DNA from: Streptomyces humidus | GTDB taxonomy: Bacteria; Actinomycetota; Actinomycetes; Streptomycetales; Streptomycetaceae | Assembly: GCF_014649655.1 (NCBI RefSeq) | Contig: NZ_BMTL01000010.1 | Span: 62,001-126,000, forward strand | Reading direction: 5' to 3' | Length of the DNA stretch: 64,000 nt | Part shown: piece by piece, positions 52,972 to 62,190 of the stretch | Layout: every line of letters starts with the position of its first letter | How positions within the stretch are numbered: position 1 is the stretch's first letter | The notes under the pieces: model-generated | Database searches by the model: none | The model's input: only the letters and a program-made list of their open reading frames with translations | Told to the model about the DNA's origin: nothing | Program-made: the position numbers and the translations under genes

Positions 52972-53328
52972 GGGGAAACCTCATAGTGTGCAGCGGCGGG
53001 GGCATCATGGCGTTCTGATGATATCTCTCTCATTGCTATTTGGGGTTCGTTTACGCGGCTTTGGTGCGCTGAGGGCTCCCGCATCGTCCGCAGAAGCTCT
53101 GTAGACCAGCACGGGGGCTACCGTCGCAGACGGTCTGTGCACGGGACCGTCGAGCCGGCCCCCACGAAGGCGCTCCACAGACCTCAGCTCCCTAGATGTC
53201 CCCCATCACGGTCTCTGGCGGTCGAATCACCTGCTCAGGGCCATGAGCCAGTCTGCTGTGAATCTGCCAGAGGGGCCCACACTGGGCCGTCTCCGGGCCG
53301 TCCGAGGGCGGCCTGGGACGACCAATAA
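52972..53328. other. non-coding right end of the element
   Basis: 357 bp with no supported gene. It holds the promoter of the OLD gene, a short dyad (accgtc-gca-gacggt, around 53124) and, at 53283-53301, the second copy of the putative integrase arm site. Confidence 0.6.
53283..53301. repeat. putative integrase arm-type site (right)
   Basis: tgggccgtctccgggccgt, one base different from the left copy at 39450-39468 and in the same orientation, about 90 bp inside the right attachment repeat. Confidence 0.5.
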
Positions 53329-53380
53329 CGACCAACGGTGACCACGACGGCGGAGTGTCCGTCGTGGTCACCGTTGGTCG
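53329..53380. terminator. strong terminator carried at the right att end
   Basis: 22-bp perfect stem (53329-53350 with 53359-53380) and an 8-nt loop cggagtgt, 10 bp beyond the pmt stop. The left end has a degraded homologue, so the element brought its own pmt terminator with the attP copy. Confidence 0.85.
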
Positions 53381-53389
53381 TCTGTCCAG

Positions 53390-53478
53390 CTAGACCCAGG
53401 TGTCCAGCCACATCCGCGACCGCCAGGAGTCGATGGGGATCGCCTGGCCGGTGTACAGCGGCCAGAAGTAGATGAAGT
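53390..53478. repeat. right attachment repeat within the pmt 3' end
   Basis: 89 bp matching 39292-39380 at 85 positions. The four differences change only third codon positions (Pro, Thr, Arg and Ser codons), so both copies encode the same Pmt C-terminus. In the integrated state this copy completes the functional gene. Confidence 0.9.
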
Positions 53479-55138
53479 TCCAGGCGATGAGCAGGACGAG
53501 GACGCCCGCGCCCGTCGCTCCCGCCACGCGGCGGGTGTCCGTCGCACCCGGTGGGCCGACGAGTGCGCCGATCATCATCGCCACCGCCAGACAGAGGAAG
53601 GGCAGGAAGACGACCGCGTAGAAGAGGAAGATCGTGCGCTCCTGGTACAGGAACCAGGGCAGATAGCCGGCCGCGATGCCGCAGACGATCGCACCCGCCC
53701 GCCAGTCCCGGCGCAGCAGCCAGCGCCACAGCACGTACAGGAGGGCGAAGCAGGCCGCCCACCACAGCAGCGGCGTGCCGATGGCGAGGACCTCGCGGGC
53801 GCACTTCTCCCTCACGTCGGCCGGACAGCCGTCCTGGCCGGGCGCGGGCGACTCGTAGAAGTACGACACCGGACGGCCCAGGACGAGCCAGCTCCACGGG
53901 TTCGACTGGTACCGGTGCGGCGACGTGAGGTGGGTGTGGAACTCGTACACCTCGTGCTCGTAGTGCCACAGGCTGCGCAGCCAGTCCGGGAGCCACGTCC
54001 ACGTGCCGCCCTTGCCGTCGGTGGCCGCCCAGTTGCGGTAGTAGCCGCCCTTGCCGTCTGCGGCGGAGCGGATCCAGCCCGTCCACGACACCAGGTACGT
54101 GACCAGCGCGACCGGGACCGTCGCCAGGAAGGCGAGGCCGGTGTCGCGTACGAGCACCGTCCGGTACGGATGACGGGCGCCGGCCACCCGGCGCGAACCG
54201 ACGTCCCACAGGACGGACATCAGGCAGAACGCGACCATGATGTAGAGGCCGTTCCACTTGGTGCCGATGGCCAGCCCCAGGAACAGGCCCGCGCCCCAGC
54301 GCCAGGGACGCAGCCCGAGGCGGGTGCTCTCCGCGACCGCCGCGTCCGGGCGGTGCCGGCCGTCGGCGTCCGGCGGCAGCGCGGCGGCCAGCCGCGCGCG
54401 CGCCTGGTCGCGGTCGGCGACCAGACAGCCGAACGCGGCCAGCACGAAGAACATCAGCACGCCGTCGAGGAGCGCGGTGCGGCTCATCACGAAGTGCAGC
54501 CCGTCCACGGCCATCAGGGCGCCCGCGAGGCAGCCCAGGAAGGTGGAGCGGAAGAGCCGGCGGCCGATCCGGCACAGCAGGAGGACCGAGAGGGTGCCCA
54601 GCAGGGCCGTCATGAACCGCCAGCCGAACGGGTCGAACCCGAAGAGCAGCTCGCCCAGTCCGATCACGTACTTGCCGACCGGCGGATGCACCACGTACGC
54701 CGCGTCCGTCGGAACGGTCACATGACCGCCCGAGGACAGGATCAGATTGTTGGCGTTCTTGTCCCAGTTGACCTCGAACCCGCGGTGGACGAGCGCCCAC
54801 GCGTCCTTGGCGTAGTACGTCTCGTCGAATATCACCGCCTTGGGGCTGCCCAGGTTCCAGAACCGCAGCACCCCCGCCATCAGCGTGACCAGCAGCGGTC
54901 CCCCCCACGGCGACCAGCGCGCGATCCGCTCCGCCCACCCGTGCGGGACGCCGAGCGCCTGCCACAGCCGGGGGCTGGGCTGCGCGTACGGCGGCGACAG
55001 GCGCTCGCGGACGTCGGCGGAGGGCTCCGCCGTGTATCCGAAGCGGCGCAGTCGCTGCTGCCAGGACGGCCGATGGTCGTGCGGCGGCCGGTCCTGCCGG
55101 TAGTCCGTTGAGTCCATGGAGGACGCGGTACTGGTCAC
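53390..55138 (-). CDS. pmt: dolichyl-phosphate-mannose--protein O-mannosyltransferase
   Basis: 582 residues from the GTG at 55138 (an ATG at 55117 is an alternative). It is a PMT-family multi-span enzyme: catalytic acidic pair in KAVIFDETYYAKDAW just after TM1, HPPVGKYVIGLGE, GWRFMTALLGTLSVLLL, and a C-terminal block with helices ending RMWLDTWV. It transfers mannose from polyprenyl-phosphate-mannose to exported proteins. In S. coelicolor, pmt is needed for phiC31 infection and normal envelope function. The last 29 codons come from, or are recombined with, the AICE; the reading frame is intact. Confidence 0.94.
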   Translation of the reverse strand: MTSTASSMDSTDYRQDRPPHDHRPSWQQRLRRFGYTAEPSADVRERLSPPYAQPSPRLWQALGVPHGWAERIARWSPWGGPLLVTLMAGVLRFWNLGSPKAVIFDETYYAKDAWALVHRGFEVNWDKNANNLILSSGGHVTVPTDAAYVVHPPVGKYVIGLGELLFGFDPFGWRFMTALLGTLSVLLLCRIGRRLFRSTFLGCLAGALMAVDGLHFVMSRTALLDGVLMFFVLAAFGCLVADRDQARARLAAALPPDADGRHRPDAAVAESTRLGLRPWRWGAGLFLGLAIGTKWNGLYIMVAFCLMSVLWDVGSRRVAGARHPYRTVLVRDTGLAFLATVPVALVTYLVSWTGWIRSAADGKGGYYRNWAATDGKGGTWTWLPDWLRSLWHYEHEVYEFHTHLTSPHRYQSNPWSWLVLGRPVSYFYESPAPGQDGCPADVREKCAREVLAIGTPLLWWAACFALLYVLWRWLLRRDWRAGAIVCGIAAGYLPWFLYQERTIFLFYAVVFLPFLCLAVAMMIGALVGPPGATDTRRVAGATGAGVLVLLIAWNFIYFWPLYTGQAIPIDSWRSRMWLDTWV

Positions 55139-55200
55139 CGCGCCATCGTAGGGAACAGGTCTGTGTGAGTCCCGTGTCTCTCCCCTGCGAGGATGGAAAC

Positions 55201-56073
55201 GTGACAGCCACGCCCCGAACCGCCTCCGGACTCCTCGTGCTCGCCGGCACCCCCATCGGCGACGTCGCGGACGCCCCGCCCCGCCTCGCCGACGAGCTGG
55301 CCGGCGCCGACGTCATCGCCGCCGAGGACACCCGCCGGCTGCGCCGGCTGACGCAGGCGCTGGGCGTGACGCCCAAAGGGCGGGTGGTGTCCTATTTCGA
55401 GGGCAACGAGTCCGCCCGCACGCCCGAGCTGGTCGAGGAGCTCGTGAACGGCGCACGCGTGCTGCTGGTCACCGACGCCGGGATGCCCTCCGTCTCCGAC
55501 CCCGGCTACCGGCTGGTCGCCGCGGCCGTGGAGCGGGACGTCCGCGTCACCGCCGTCCCCGGCCCGTCCGCCGTGCTCACCGCGCTGGCGCTGTCCGGAC
55601 TGCCCGTCGACCGGTTCTGTTTCGAGGGGTTCCTGCCCCGGAAGGCGGGGGAGCGGCTGTCGCGGCTGCGGGAGGTCGCGCAGGAGCGGCGCACCCTCGT
55701 CTACTTCGAGGCCCCGCACCGGCTCGACGACACCCTCGCCGCGATGGCCGAGGTGTTCGGCGCGGACCGCCGGGCCGCCGTCTGCCGCGAGCTGACCAAG
55801 ACGTACGAGGAGGTGCGGCGCGGGCCGCTCGGTGAGCTCGCGGAGTGGGCCGCGGCGGGGGTGCGCGGCGAGATCACCGTCGTCGTCACCGGCGCGCCCG
55901 AGCGCGGGGCCGAGGAGCTCGACGCGGCGGAACTGGTGCGCCGGGTGCGGGTGCGCGAGGAGGCGGGCGAGCGGCGCAAGGAGGCCATCGCGGCGGTGGC
56001 GACGGAGGCCGGGCTGCCCAAGCGCGAGGTGTTCGACGCGGTGGTGGCGGCGAAGAACGCGGGGGAGCTGTGA
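55201..56073 (+). CDS. rsmI: 16S rRNA (cytidine(1402)-2'-O)-methyltransferase
   Basis: 290 residues from the GTG at 55201. Tetrapyrrole-methylase fold with RsmI motifs: LVLAGTPIGDVADAP, AEDTRRLRRL, VSYFEGNE, VTDAGMPSVSDPGYRLV, FEGFLPRK and FEAPHRL. It methylates the ribose of C1402 in 16S rRNA at the P site with SAM. It is divergent from pmt, with only 62 bp between the starts. Confidence 0.95.
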   Translation: MTATPRTASGLLVLAGTPIGDVADAPPRLADELAGADVIAAEDTRRLRRLTQALGVTPKGRVVSYFEGNESARTPELVEELVNGARVLLVTDAGMPSVSDPGYRLVAAAVERDVRVTAVPGPSAVLTALALSGLPVDRFCFEGFLPRKAGERLSRLREVAQERRTLVYFEAPHRLDDTLAAMAEVFGADRRAAVCRELTKTYEEVRRGPLGELAEWAAAGVRGEITVVVTGAPERGAEELDAAELVRRVRVREEAGERRKEAIAAVATEAGLPKREVFDAVVAAKNAGEL

Positions 56074-56438
56074 CGGCGCCCGCGGCCCGACGGGACGTTC
56101 CCGCGCGTTCGGGTGACGGTCGCGTCAGGTGTCTGTGACAGCTGTGACCACGTTGCTGTGAAGCCGCTCACACCCCCTCTGAGCAGGGTGCATGCCGTCT
56201 GAGCGTGCGCCCCATGCGGGGGCAAAGGGCCGTCGCCGAATGCAAAGCCCAGCCCCCTCGCCGGGGCCGCTTCGGCAAGGAAAGTCCAAATCGCCTCCAA
56301 CAGTGCACAGGCCTGATGCCTTCGCGCCCACCGAGGAGTCCACTGGTGACGGGGACGCACCCGTCCCTCGCTCCCAAGGGCGTTCCGGGGGGAACTCCCG
56401 CGCCGGGAGCGCTTGTCCAGCGGACAGCAGGAGCTGGC
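56074..56438 (+). promoter_or_regulatory. 365-bp gap, probable long leader of the zinc-ribbon gene
   Basis: An open frame continues upstream of the ATG at 56439 to 56205, with an in-frame GTG at 56346 after gaggag. Third-position GC is only about 70 percent in this stretch, so it looks non-coding. It contains several G/C hairpins, for example around 56351-56372. It may be a structured 5' leader; no known riboswitch class is recognised with confidence. Confidence 0.35.
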
Positions 56439-56906
56439 ATGAGTGAGATCACAGGGCACACCGGCCTCCGGGACGGCGCGAGCGCCGTCGTCAACGAGTC
56501 GTACTCCTTCGCCTGCATGCGCTGCGGGCACGGCTGGGAACAGTCGTACGAGATCGAGCACCACACCGACGGCGACGGACGTGAGTTCGTCCTCTACGTG
56601 GCGGAGGGCCGGATCGTGCCGTCGCCGCTGAGCCGCCCCGCCTGCCAGAACTGCGACGGACAGGTCGTGCGGATCATGCGGGCCGGACAGGTCTCCTCGG
56701 TGCGCGACGCCGCCCGCCCGCGCAAGGCGGCGCCCCCGGCCGGGCCCGTGGCGGTGCCGGAGCCGGCGGCCGGGAAGCACTCCGGCGAGACGGCTGTGAC
56801 GGCCGAGACGGCCGAGGCGGCCGGGCCCGCAGGGGCCGCCGAGCACACGATCCATCACTGGCACCTCTCCGATCTGCTGCACCCCTTCCACCGCAAGGCG
56901 GGCTGA
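56439..56906 (+). CDS. zinc-ribbon-like hypothetical protein
   Basis: 155 residues from the ATG at 56439 (caggag 5 nt upstream). A C-x-x-C (FACMRCGHGWEQ) and a second C-x-x-C (PACQNCDG) about 45 residues later form a likely zinc ribbon, followed by a conserved VVRIMRAGQVSSVRDA. An Ala/Glu-rich linker leads to a His-rich tail (HTIHHWHLSDLLHPFHRK). Cytosolic, conserved next to tatD/rpfB in Streptomyces; the function is unknown, possibly nucleic-acid or metal binding. An alternative GTG start at 56346 would add 31 residues. Confidence 0.72.
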   Translation: MSEITGHTGLRDGASAVVNESYSFACMRCGHGWEQSYEIEHHTDGDGREFVLYVAEGRIVPSPLSRPACQNCDGQVVRIMRAGQVSSVRDAARPRKAAPPAGPVAVPEPAAGKHSGETAVTAETAEAAGPAGAAEHTIHHWHLSDLLHPFHRKAG

Positions 56907-57024
56907 CCGGCCCGCCGGAACCGATCGGACCGGACCGGACCGCCCGATGGTGATCCGGTCCGGCCCCGTCCGTCAGGCCGAGGGCGTCGGCCGGGGGTGC
57001 GCGCCCCTTCCGTAGGATCGGGCC

Positions 57025-57915
57025 ATGTCTTCGAACGCCGGCAGGAACGCCGACACCAGCGCCGCGCCGCCGCTTCCGGCCCCCCTCGGGGTGCCGGTCG
57101 CCGACTCCCACACCCACCTCGACATGCAGTCGGACACGGTGGATGAGGCCCTCGCGAAGGCGGCGTCGGTCGGCGTGACGACGGTGGTCCAGGTCGGCTG
57201 CGACGTACGGGGCTCCCGGTGGGCCGCGGAGACGGCGGCGGCGCACGACAGCGTCCACGCCGCCGTCGCCCTGCACCCGAACGAGGCTCCGCGCATCGTG
57301 CACGGCGACCCCGACAACTGGTCCCGGCAGGGCGCCCGCAAGGCGGGCGGCGCGGCGGCGCTCGACGAGGCGCTCGCCGAGATCGACCGCCTGGCGGCGC
57401 TCCCGCACGTCAAGGGCGTCGGCGAGACGGGGCTGGACTACTTCCGCACCGGCCCCGAGGGCAAGGAAGCCCAGGAGTACTCCTTCCGCGCGCACGTCGA
57501 GATGGCCAAGCGGCACGGAAAGGCCCTGGTCATCCACGACCGGGACGCCCACGCAGACGTCCTGCGCGTGCTGAAGGAGGAGGGCGCCCCCGAGCGCACC
57601 GTCTTCCACTGCTACTCCGGCGACGCCGAGATGGCGGAGATCTGCGCCCGCGCCGGATACTTCCTGTCCTTCGCCGGCAACGTCACCTTCAAGAACGCGC
57701 AGAACCTGCGGGACGCCGCCGCCGTGGCCCCGGCGGAACTGCTCCTCGTGGAGACCGACGCTCCGTTCCTGACCCCCGCGCCCTACCGCGGACGGCCCAA
57801 CGCCCCCTATCTCGTCCCGGTCACGGTGCGTGCCCTGGCCGCCGTGCGCGGCGTCGGCGAGGACGCTCTGGCCACCGCGATCGCCGCCAACACGGCACGC
57901 GCGTTCGGCTACTGA
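57025..57915 (+). CDS. tatD: TatD family metal-dependent hydrolase
   Basis: 296 residues. Amidohydrolase-fold metal ligands are visible: H-x-H in DSHTHLD, Glu in GVGETGLDYF, His in VIHDRDAH and FHCYSGD, and Asp in LVETDAPFL. TatD proteins are Mg-dependent 3'-5' exonucleases acting on DNA, with roles in repair and turnover. It is followed by rpfB after 116 bp. Confidence 0.93.
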   Translation: MSSNAGRNADTSAAPPLPAPLGVPVADSHTHLDMQSDTVDEALAKAASVGVTTVVQVGCDVRGSRWAAETAAAHDSVHAAVALHPNEAPRIVHGDPDNWSRQGARKAGGAAALDEALAEIDRLAALPHVKGVGETGLDYFRTGPEGKEAQEYSFRAHVEMAKRHGKALVIHDRDAHADVLRVLKEEGAPERTVFHCYSGDAEMAEICARAGYFLSFAGNVTFKNAQNLRDAAAVAPAELLLVETDAPFLTPAPYRGRPNAPYLVPVTVRALAAVRGVGEDALATAIAANTARAFGY

Positions 57916-58031
57916 CGGCGAGCGGACCGATTCGAACGCCACGTAGGGTAGTCGCGTCACTTTGGAGAGTGACGGCCGCTCCGCTAGGTTCTGGGGGCCC
58001 GATCCGGAGCCCACCCCCTGGAGCGTGTCGC

Positions 58032-59816
58032 GTGAGCAACTCGCAGCACCTCGAGTACGAGCCGTACGGCGGTGGCGGGCCGTACGCCGACCTGCACAGC
58101 GCCGAGACGGTCGCGTACGGCGTGTACGCGGCCCCCGGGACCTACGACGACACCTACCGGCCCGCGTACGAGGCCTACCAGGCCTACGAGGCGTACCGAC
58201 CCCATCAGCCGCACCAGCCCCATCAGCCGTACCCGGCACCAGCGGCACCAGCGGCACCAGGGGCACCGGGGATGCACGCGTCCGACGCGGCGCTGGGAGC
58301 GCAGGGGTCCCGCCCGGCCGACGAGCCGCACGGGCCCTACGCGGCGCACGGGCCCTACGCGGTACACGGGCCTTACCCGGTGCACGGCCTCTACGCGGTG
58401 CACGGCCTCTACGCGGGGCACGGCCCCTACGCGGGGCAAGAGCCCTACGGATCGTACGGGCCCTACGCGGCCCACCCCCGGCCGCCCAAGACGCTTCAAC
58501 TGCCCGTGCCCCTGCTTGCGCCCCCGTCCGTCCCGCCGCCCCCGTCCGTCCCGCCGCTTCCGTCCGTCCCGCCGGCCCCGTCCGTCCCGCCGGCCCGGTC
58601 CATGTCGTCGCCCTCGCCCTCGCCCTTGCCCTCCACCGAGCGCCTGCCCGTGCGGCCGTTCGAACAGGACGACCCGGGCGGGCGGGCCGCGCGTCGGCGC
58701 AGGTCGCGCTTCGCCGAGCGCCCGGAGTCCGCGATGCGCCGGCTGCTCCCGCAGGCGCTCGTCGTCGCGTTCCTGGCCGGCGGCACCACTGCCTTCGTCG
58801 CCGAGGACAAGGCGATCGAGCTGACCGTCGACGGCAAGCCGCGCACCCTGCACACCTTCGCCGACGACGTGGGCGAACTCCTGGCGGAGGAAGGCGTGGA
58901 CGCGGGGGCCCACGACGTGGTGGCGCCCGCCCCCGGCACCGCCCTCACCAGCGGCGACGAGGTCGCCGTCCGCCACGGACGCCCCGTCCGGCTCACCCTG
59001 GACGGACAGCGCCGGGAGATCTGGACGACCGCGCACACCGTGGAGGAGGCGCTGCGGCAGCTGGGGGTGCGCGCGGAGGGCGCGTACATGTCCGTCTCCC
59101 GCTCGCAGCCCATCGGACGCGCGGGGCTCGCGCTGGACGTGCGCACCGAGCGCTCGATCACCGTCATGGCCGACGGCCGCGCCCGCACCGTCCGCACCAA
59201 CGCGGCCACCGTGCGCGAGGCGGTCCGGGCGGCCGGGATCACCCTGCGCGGGCAGGACACCACCTCCGTCGACCCCGGCAGCTTCCCGCGTGACGGCCAG
59301 ACGGTCACCGTGCTGCGGATCACCGGCTCCCAGGAGGTGCGCGCGGAACTGATCCCGTTCCGGGTGCGCCGCGCCGAGGACCCCTCGCTGTTCAGGGGGA
59401 CGGAGGTGGTGGAGCGGAGCGGACAGCCCGGACTGCGCCGCATCACGTACGCCCTGCGCACCGTCAACGGCGTCCGGCAGAGACCGCGGCGGATCCGCGA
59501 CGAGGTCGTGCGCGCACCGCGCACCCAGGTGGTGAAGGTCGGCACGAGGCCGCGGCCGACGTCCGTGCAGGGGGCCGACGGCCTGAACTGGCAGGCCCTC
59601 GCCGCCTGCGAGTCGGGCGGCCGGCCGGACGCCGTCGACTCCTCGGGCACCTACGGCGGCCTCTACCAGTTCGACACCCGCACCTGGCAGAGCCTCGGCG
59701 GCAGCGGACGGCCCCAGGACGCGCCGGCGGCGGAGCAGACGTTCCGCGCGAAGAAGCTGTACGTGCGCCGCGGGGCGAGTCCCTGGCCGCACTGCGGGGC
59801 GCGGCTGCGCGGGTGA
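58032..59816 (+). CDS. rpfB: resuscitation-promoting factor, RpfB type
   Basis: 594 residues from a GTG. The N-terminus of about 210 residues is low-complexity: HGPYA/HGLYA repeats (58327-58470) and PPSVP repeats, probably cytoplasmic. One membrane anchor ([19 protein letters not shown]) is followed by three DUF348 domains, a G5 domain and a C-terminal lysozyme-like Rpf domain with catalytic Glu527 in [13 protein letters not shown]. Rpf enzymes cleave peptidoglycan during spore germination and regrowth. Its position before ksgA and ispE is the conserved actinobacterial order. Confidence 0.93.
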   Translation: MSNSQHLEYEPYGGGGPYADLHSAETVAYGVYAAPGTYDDTYRPAYEAYQAYEAYRPHQPHQPHQPYPAPAAPAAPGAPGMHASDAALGAQGSRPADEPHGPYAAHGPYAVHGPYPVHGLYAVHGLYAGHGPYAGQEPYGSYGPYAAHPRPPKTLQLPVPLLAPPSVPPPPSVPPLPSVPPAPSVPPARSMSSPSPSPLPSTERLPVRPFEQDDPGGRAARRRRSRFAERPESAMRRLLPQALVVAFLAGGTTAFVAEDKAIELTVDGKPRTLHTFADDVGELLAEEGVDAGAHDVVAPAPGTALTSGDEVAVRHGRPVRLTLDGQRREIWTTAHTVEEALRQLGVRAEGAYMSVSRSQPIGRAGLALDVRTERSITVMADGRARTVRTNAATVREAVRAAGITLRGQDTTSVDPGSFPRDGQTVTVLRITGSQEVRAELIPFRVRRAEDPSLFRGTEVVERSGQPGLRRITYALRTVNGVRQRPRRIRDEVVRAPRTQVVKVGTRPRPTSVQGADGLNWQALAACESGGRPDAVDSSGTYGGLYQFDTRTWQSLGGSGRPQDAPAAEQTFRAKKLYVRRGASPWPHCGARLRG

Positions 59817-59865
59817 GGCCCGGCGGGCGGCCGGGAGGGCCGGCGGACCCCCGTACCCTTGTCCC

Positions 59866-60795
59866 GTGACGAGCAGCCCCACCCCCGACGCCCTCCTGGG
59901 CCCCGCCGACGTCCGCGAACTCGCGGCGGCCCTCGGCGTGCGGCCCACCAAGCAGCGCGGCCAGAACTTCGTGATCGACGCGAACACGGTCCGCCGCATC
60001 GTCCGCACCGCGGAGGTCCGGCCGGACGACGTCGTCGTCGAGGTCGGCCCGGGGCTCGGCTCCCTCACCCTGGCGCTGCTGGAGGCCGCCGACCGGGTCA
60101 CGGCCGTCGAGATCGACGACGTCCTGGCCGGCGCGCTGCCGGCGACGATCGCCGCGCGCATGCCGCGGCGCGCGGAACGCTTCGCGCTGGTGCACTCCGA
60201 CGCCATGCAGGTGACCGGGCTGCCGGGGCCCGCCCCGACCGCGCTGGTCGCCAACCTGCCGTACAACGTGGCCGTGCCCGTGCTGCTGCACATGCTGGAG
60301 ACGTTCCCGAGCATCGAACGCACCCTCGTCATGGTCCAGTCGGAGGTCGCCGACCGGCTCGCCGCCGGGCCCGGCTCGAAGGTGTACGGCGTGCCGTCCG
60401 TCAAGGCCAACTGGTACGCCCACGTCAAGCGGGCCGGCGCGATCGGGCGCAACGTCTTCTGGCCCGCGCCGAACGTGGACAGCGGGCTGGTGTCGCTGGT
60501 GCGGCGGACCGAGCCGATCGCGACCACGGCGACGCGGCGCGAGGTGTTCGCCGTCGTCGACGCGGCGTTCGCGCAGCGCCGCAAGACGCTGCGGGCGGCG
60601 CTGGCCGGCTGGGCGGGCTCGGCGGCGCTGGCCGAGGCCGCCCTCGTGGCGGCAGGAGTCTCCCCGCAGGCCCGCGGCGAGGCCCTCACGGTCGAGGAGT
60701 TCGCCAGGATCGCCGAGCACAAGTCCCCCGAAGAGCCGTCCGGGGAGCCGTCCGGGAAGCCCTCCGGGGAGCCGTCCGAGGAGCCGTCCCTGTGA
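59866..60795 (+). CDS. rsmA: 16S rRNA (adenine(1518)-N(6)/adenine(1519)-N(6))-dimethyltransferase
   Basis: 309 residues from a GTG. KsgA motifs: [27 protein letters not shown] (SAM loop), [12 protein letters not shown] (the NLPY catalytic motif) and [14 protein letters not shown]. It dimethylates two adjacent adenines near the 3' end of 16S rRNA. The C-terminus carries an unusual Glu/Pro/Ser-Gly repeat tail ([20 protein letters not shown]), probably disordered. The stop overlaps ispE (GTGA). Confidence 0.95.
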   Translation: MTSSPTPDALLGPADVRELAAALGVRPTKQRGQNFVIDANTVRRIVRTAEVRPDDVVVEVGPGLGSLTLALLEAADRVTAVEIDDVLAGALPATIAARMPRRAERFALVHSDAMQVTGLPGPAPTALVANLPYNVAVPVLLHMLETFPSIERTLVMVQSEVADRLAAGPGSKVYGVPSVKANWYAHVKRAGAIGRNVFWPAPNVDSGLVSLVRRTEPIATTATRREVFAVVDAAFAQRRKTLRAALAGWAGSAALAEAALVAAGVSPQARGEALTVEEFARIAEHKSPEEPSGEPSGKPSGEPSEEPSL

Positions 60796-61697
60796 GCGTC
60801 ACGGTGCGGGTGCCCGCCAAGGTCAATGTGCAGCTGGCGGTGGGCGCCGTCCGCGCGGACGGCTTCCACGACCTGGCCAACGTCTTCCTCGCGGTCGGTC
60901 TGTACGACGAGGTGACGGTGACCCCGGCCGCCGGGCTCCGCGTCACCTGCGAGGGCCCGGGCGCCGCCCAGGTCCCCCTGGACCGCACGAACCTGGCCGC
61001 GCGGGCCGCGATCGCGCTGGCCGGGCGGTACGGCCTCACCCCCGACGTGCATCTGCACATCGCCAAGGACATCCCCGTCGCCGGGGGCATGGCGGGCGGC
61101 AGCGCGGACGGCGCGGGCGCCCTGGTCGCCTGCGACGCGCTGTGGGGCACGGGTGCCTCCCGTGAGGAACTCCTCGACATCTGCGCCGAGCTGGGCAGCG
61201 ATGTGCCGTTCAGTCTGGTCGGCGGGGCGGCCCTGGGCACCGGGCGGGGCGAGAAGCTGACGGCCCTGGAGGCCGGCGGCGCCTTCCACTGGGTGTTCGC
61301 GATGGCCGGGCGGGGGCTGTCGACGCCGGCCGTGTTCCGGGAGTTCGACCGGCTCACGGCGGGGCTGGACGTCCCCGAGCCGGTCGCCTCACGCGAACTC
61401 CTCGACGCCCTCGCCGAGGGCGACCCCGACGCCCTCGCGGCCACCGTCTCCAACGACCTCCAGCCCGCCGCCCTCTCGCTCTTCCCCGAACTGGCGGACA
61501 CGCTCGCCGCGGGGCGCGCGGCCGGGGCGCTCGCGGGCCTCGTCTCGGGCTCGGGCCCGACCACCGCGTTCCTCGCCCGCGACACCGGCTCCGCCGAGAA
61601 GATCGCACAGATGCTGCGCACGTCGGGCGCCTGCGCGGACGTGCGAGTGGCCTCGGGTCCGGCGCCGGGGGCCACGGTCGTCGGGGGCAAGGCGTAG
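60792..61697 (+). CDS. ispE: 4-(cytidine 5'-diphospho)-2-C-methyl-D-erythritol kinase
   Basis: 301 residues from a GTG overlapping ksgA. GHMP kinase motifs: [11 protein letters not shown], the ATP loop [15 protein letters not shown] and SGSGPTTAF near the C-terminus. It phosphorylates CDP-ME in the MEP isoprenoid pathway, giving IPP/DMAPP precursors. It is co-translated with ksgA. Confidence 0.95.
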   Translation: MSVTVRVPAKVNVQLAVGAVRADGFHDLANVFLAVGLYDEVTVTPAAGLRVTCEGPGAAQVPLDRTNLAARAAIALAGRYGLTPDVHLHIAKDIPVAGGMAGGSADGAGALVACDALWGTGASREELLDICAELGSDVPFSLVGGAALGTGRGEKLTALEAGGAFHWVFAMAGRGLSTPAVFREFDRLTAGLDVPEPVASRELLDALAEGDPDALAATVSNDLQPAALSLFPELADTLAAGRAAGALAGLVSGSGPTTAFLARDTGSAEKIAQMLRTSGACADVRVASGPAPGATVVGGKA

Positions 61698-61732
61698 TCG
61701 TCGCAATCGTCGTAGTCGTCGTAGTCGTCGTG
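61697..61732. repeat. short gtcgta/gtcgtc microsatellite
   Basis: Tandem copies of a 9-bp unit (tcgtcgtag and variants) immediately after the ispE stop; non-coding and slippage-prone. Confidence 0.7.
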
Positions 61733-61782
61733 GGCGGAGGGGCTGCGGACTGTGGACACCCGAACCGGAGGGGGCTCGTCGC

Positions 61783-62190
61783 ATGGGTGAGGTGACGCCG
61801 GAGGCCACCGGCTCCGAGATGTTCCGGGCGGACAGGTTTTTCCAGGTCTGGCAGTACGCCGTCGGTCATCGGCGGCTGCTCCTGCGCAGCAGCCGGGACA
61901 GGCCGCCGGACACCCGGATCGACATCCACTTCGGCAACGTCGATCTCATGCTTCTGCGGCCCGGCTACGACGGTCTGGTCATCCGCCGGGCCGACGACGA
62001 GGAATGCCGGAAGGCCGGCCTCGACCACGGGGTGGAAGTCGCGCCCGGGCGTCTGTTCGTGCTGGGCGGCGGCCTGATGAGCGGCGGCGGCCTGAGGAGC
62101 TTCGTCGTTTCGGCGCCCCCGCAGTGGCACGAGGACGAGGGCGCGATGGACGATCCCTCGTGGTTCGGCCCTCTGCGGGGCACGTGCTGA
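61783..62190 (+). CDS. hypothetical protein
   Basis: 135 residues from the ATG at 61783 (ggaggggg upstream). It is soluble and mixed alpha/beta, with RFFQVWQYAVGHRRLLLRS near the N-terminus and DIHFGNVDLMLLRPGYDGL centrally. No catalytic motif or known family is recognised. It looks like a conserved Streptomyces protein of unknown function. Confidence 0.7.
   Translation: MGEVTPEATGSEMFRADRFFQVWQYAVGHRRLLLRSSRDRPPDTRIDIHFGNVDLMLLRPGYDGLVIRRADDEECRKAGLDHGVEVAPGRLFVLGGGLMSGGGLRSFVVSAPPQWHEDEGAMDDPSWFGPLRGTC

Larger units (their letters stand above)
39292..53478. mobile_element. actinomycete integrative and conjugative element (AICE) in the 3' end of pmt
   Basis: About 14.1 kb bounded by an 89-bp imperfect direct repeat of the pmt 3' end. 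Contents in order: tyrosine integrase, excisionase, SF3-type helicase, a small protein, prim-pol, two small proteins, FtsK-like Tra, four small proteins, divergent GntR regulator and UTRA-only paralogue, and an OLD-type nuclease. This is the standard int-xis-replication-transfer-regulation AICE set with a prim-pol (RepPP-like) replication module. All core genes appear intact, so it may still excise. Exact crossover points within the repeats are unknown. Confidence 0.9.

Noticed and set aside
58327..58620. CRISPR-like repeats in the rpfB N-terminus
   Set aside because: Repeats are short, degenerate and in phase with codons for HGPYA and PPSVP peptides; no spacers or cas genes.
57984..61289. 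1101-residue minus-strand frame across rpfB and ksgA
   Set aside because: Antisense artefact; no family motifs and it crosses several well-supported genes.
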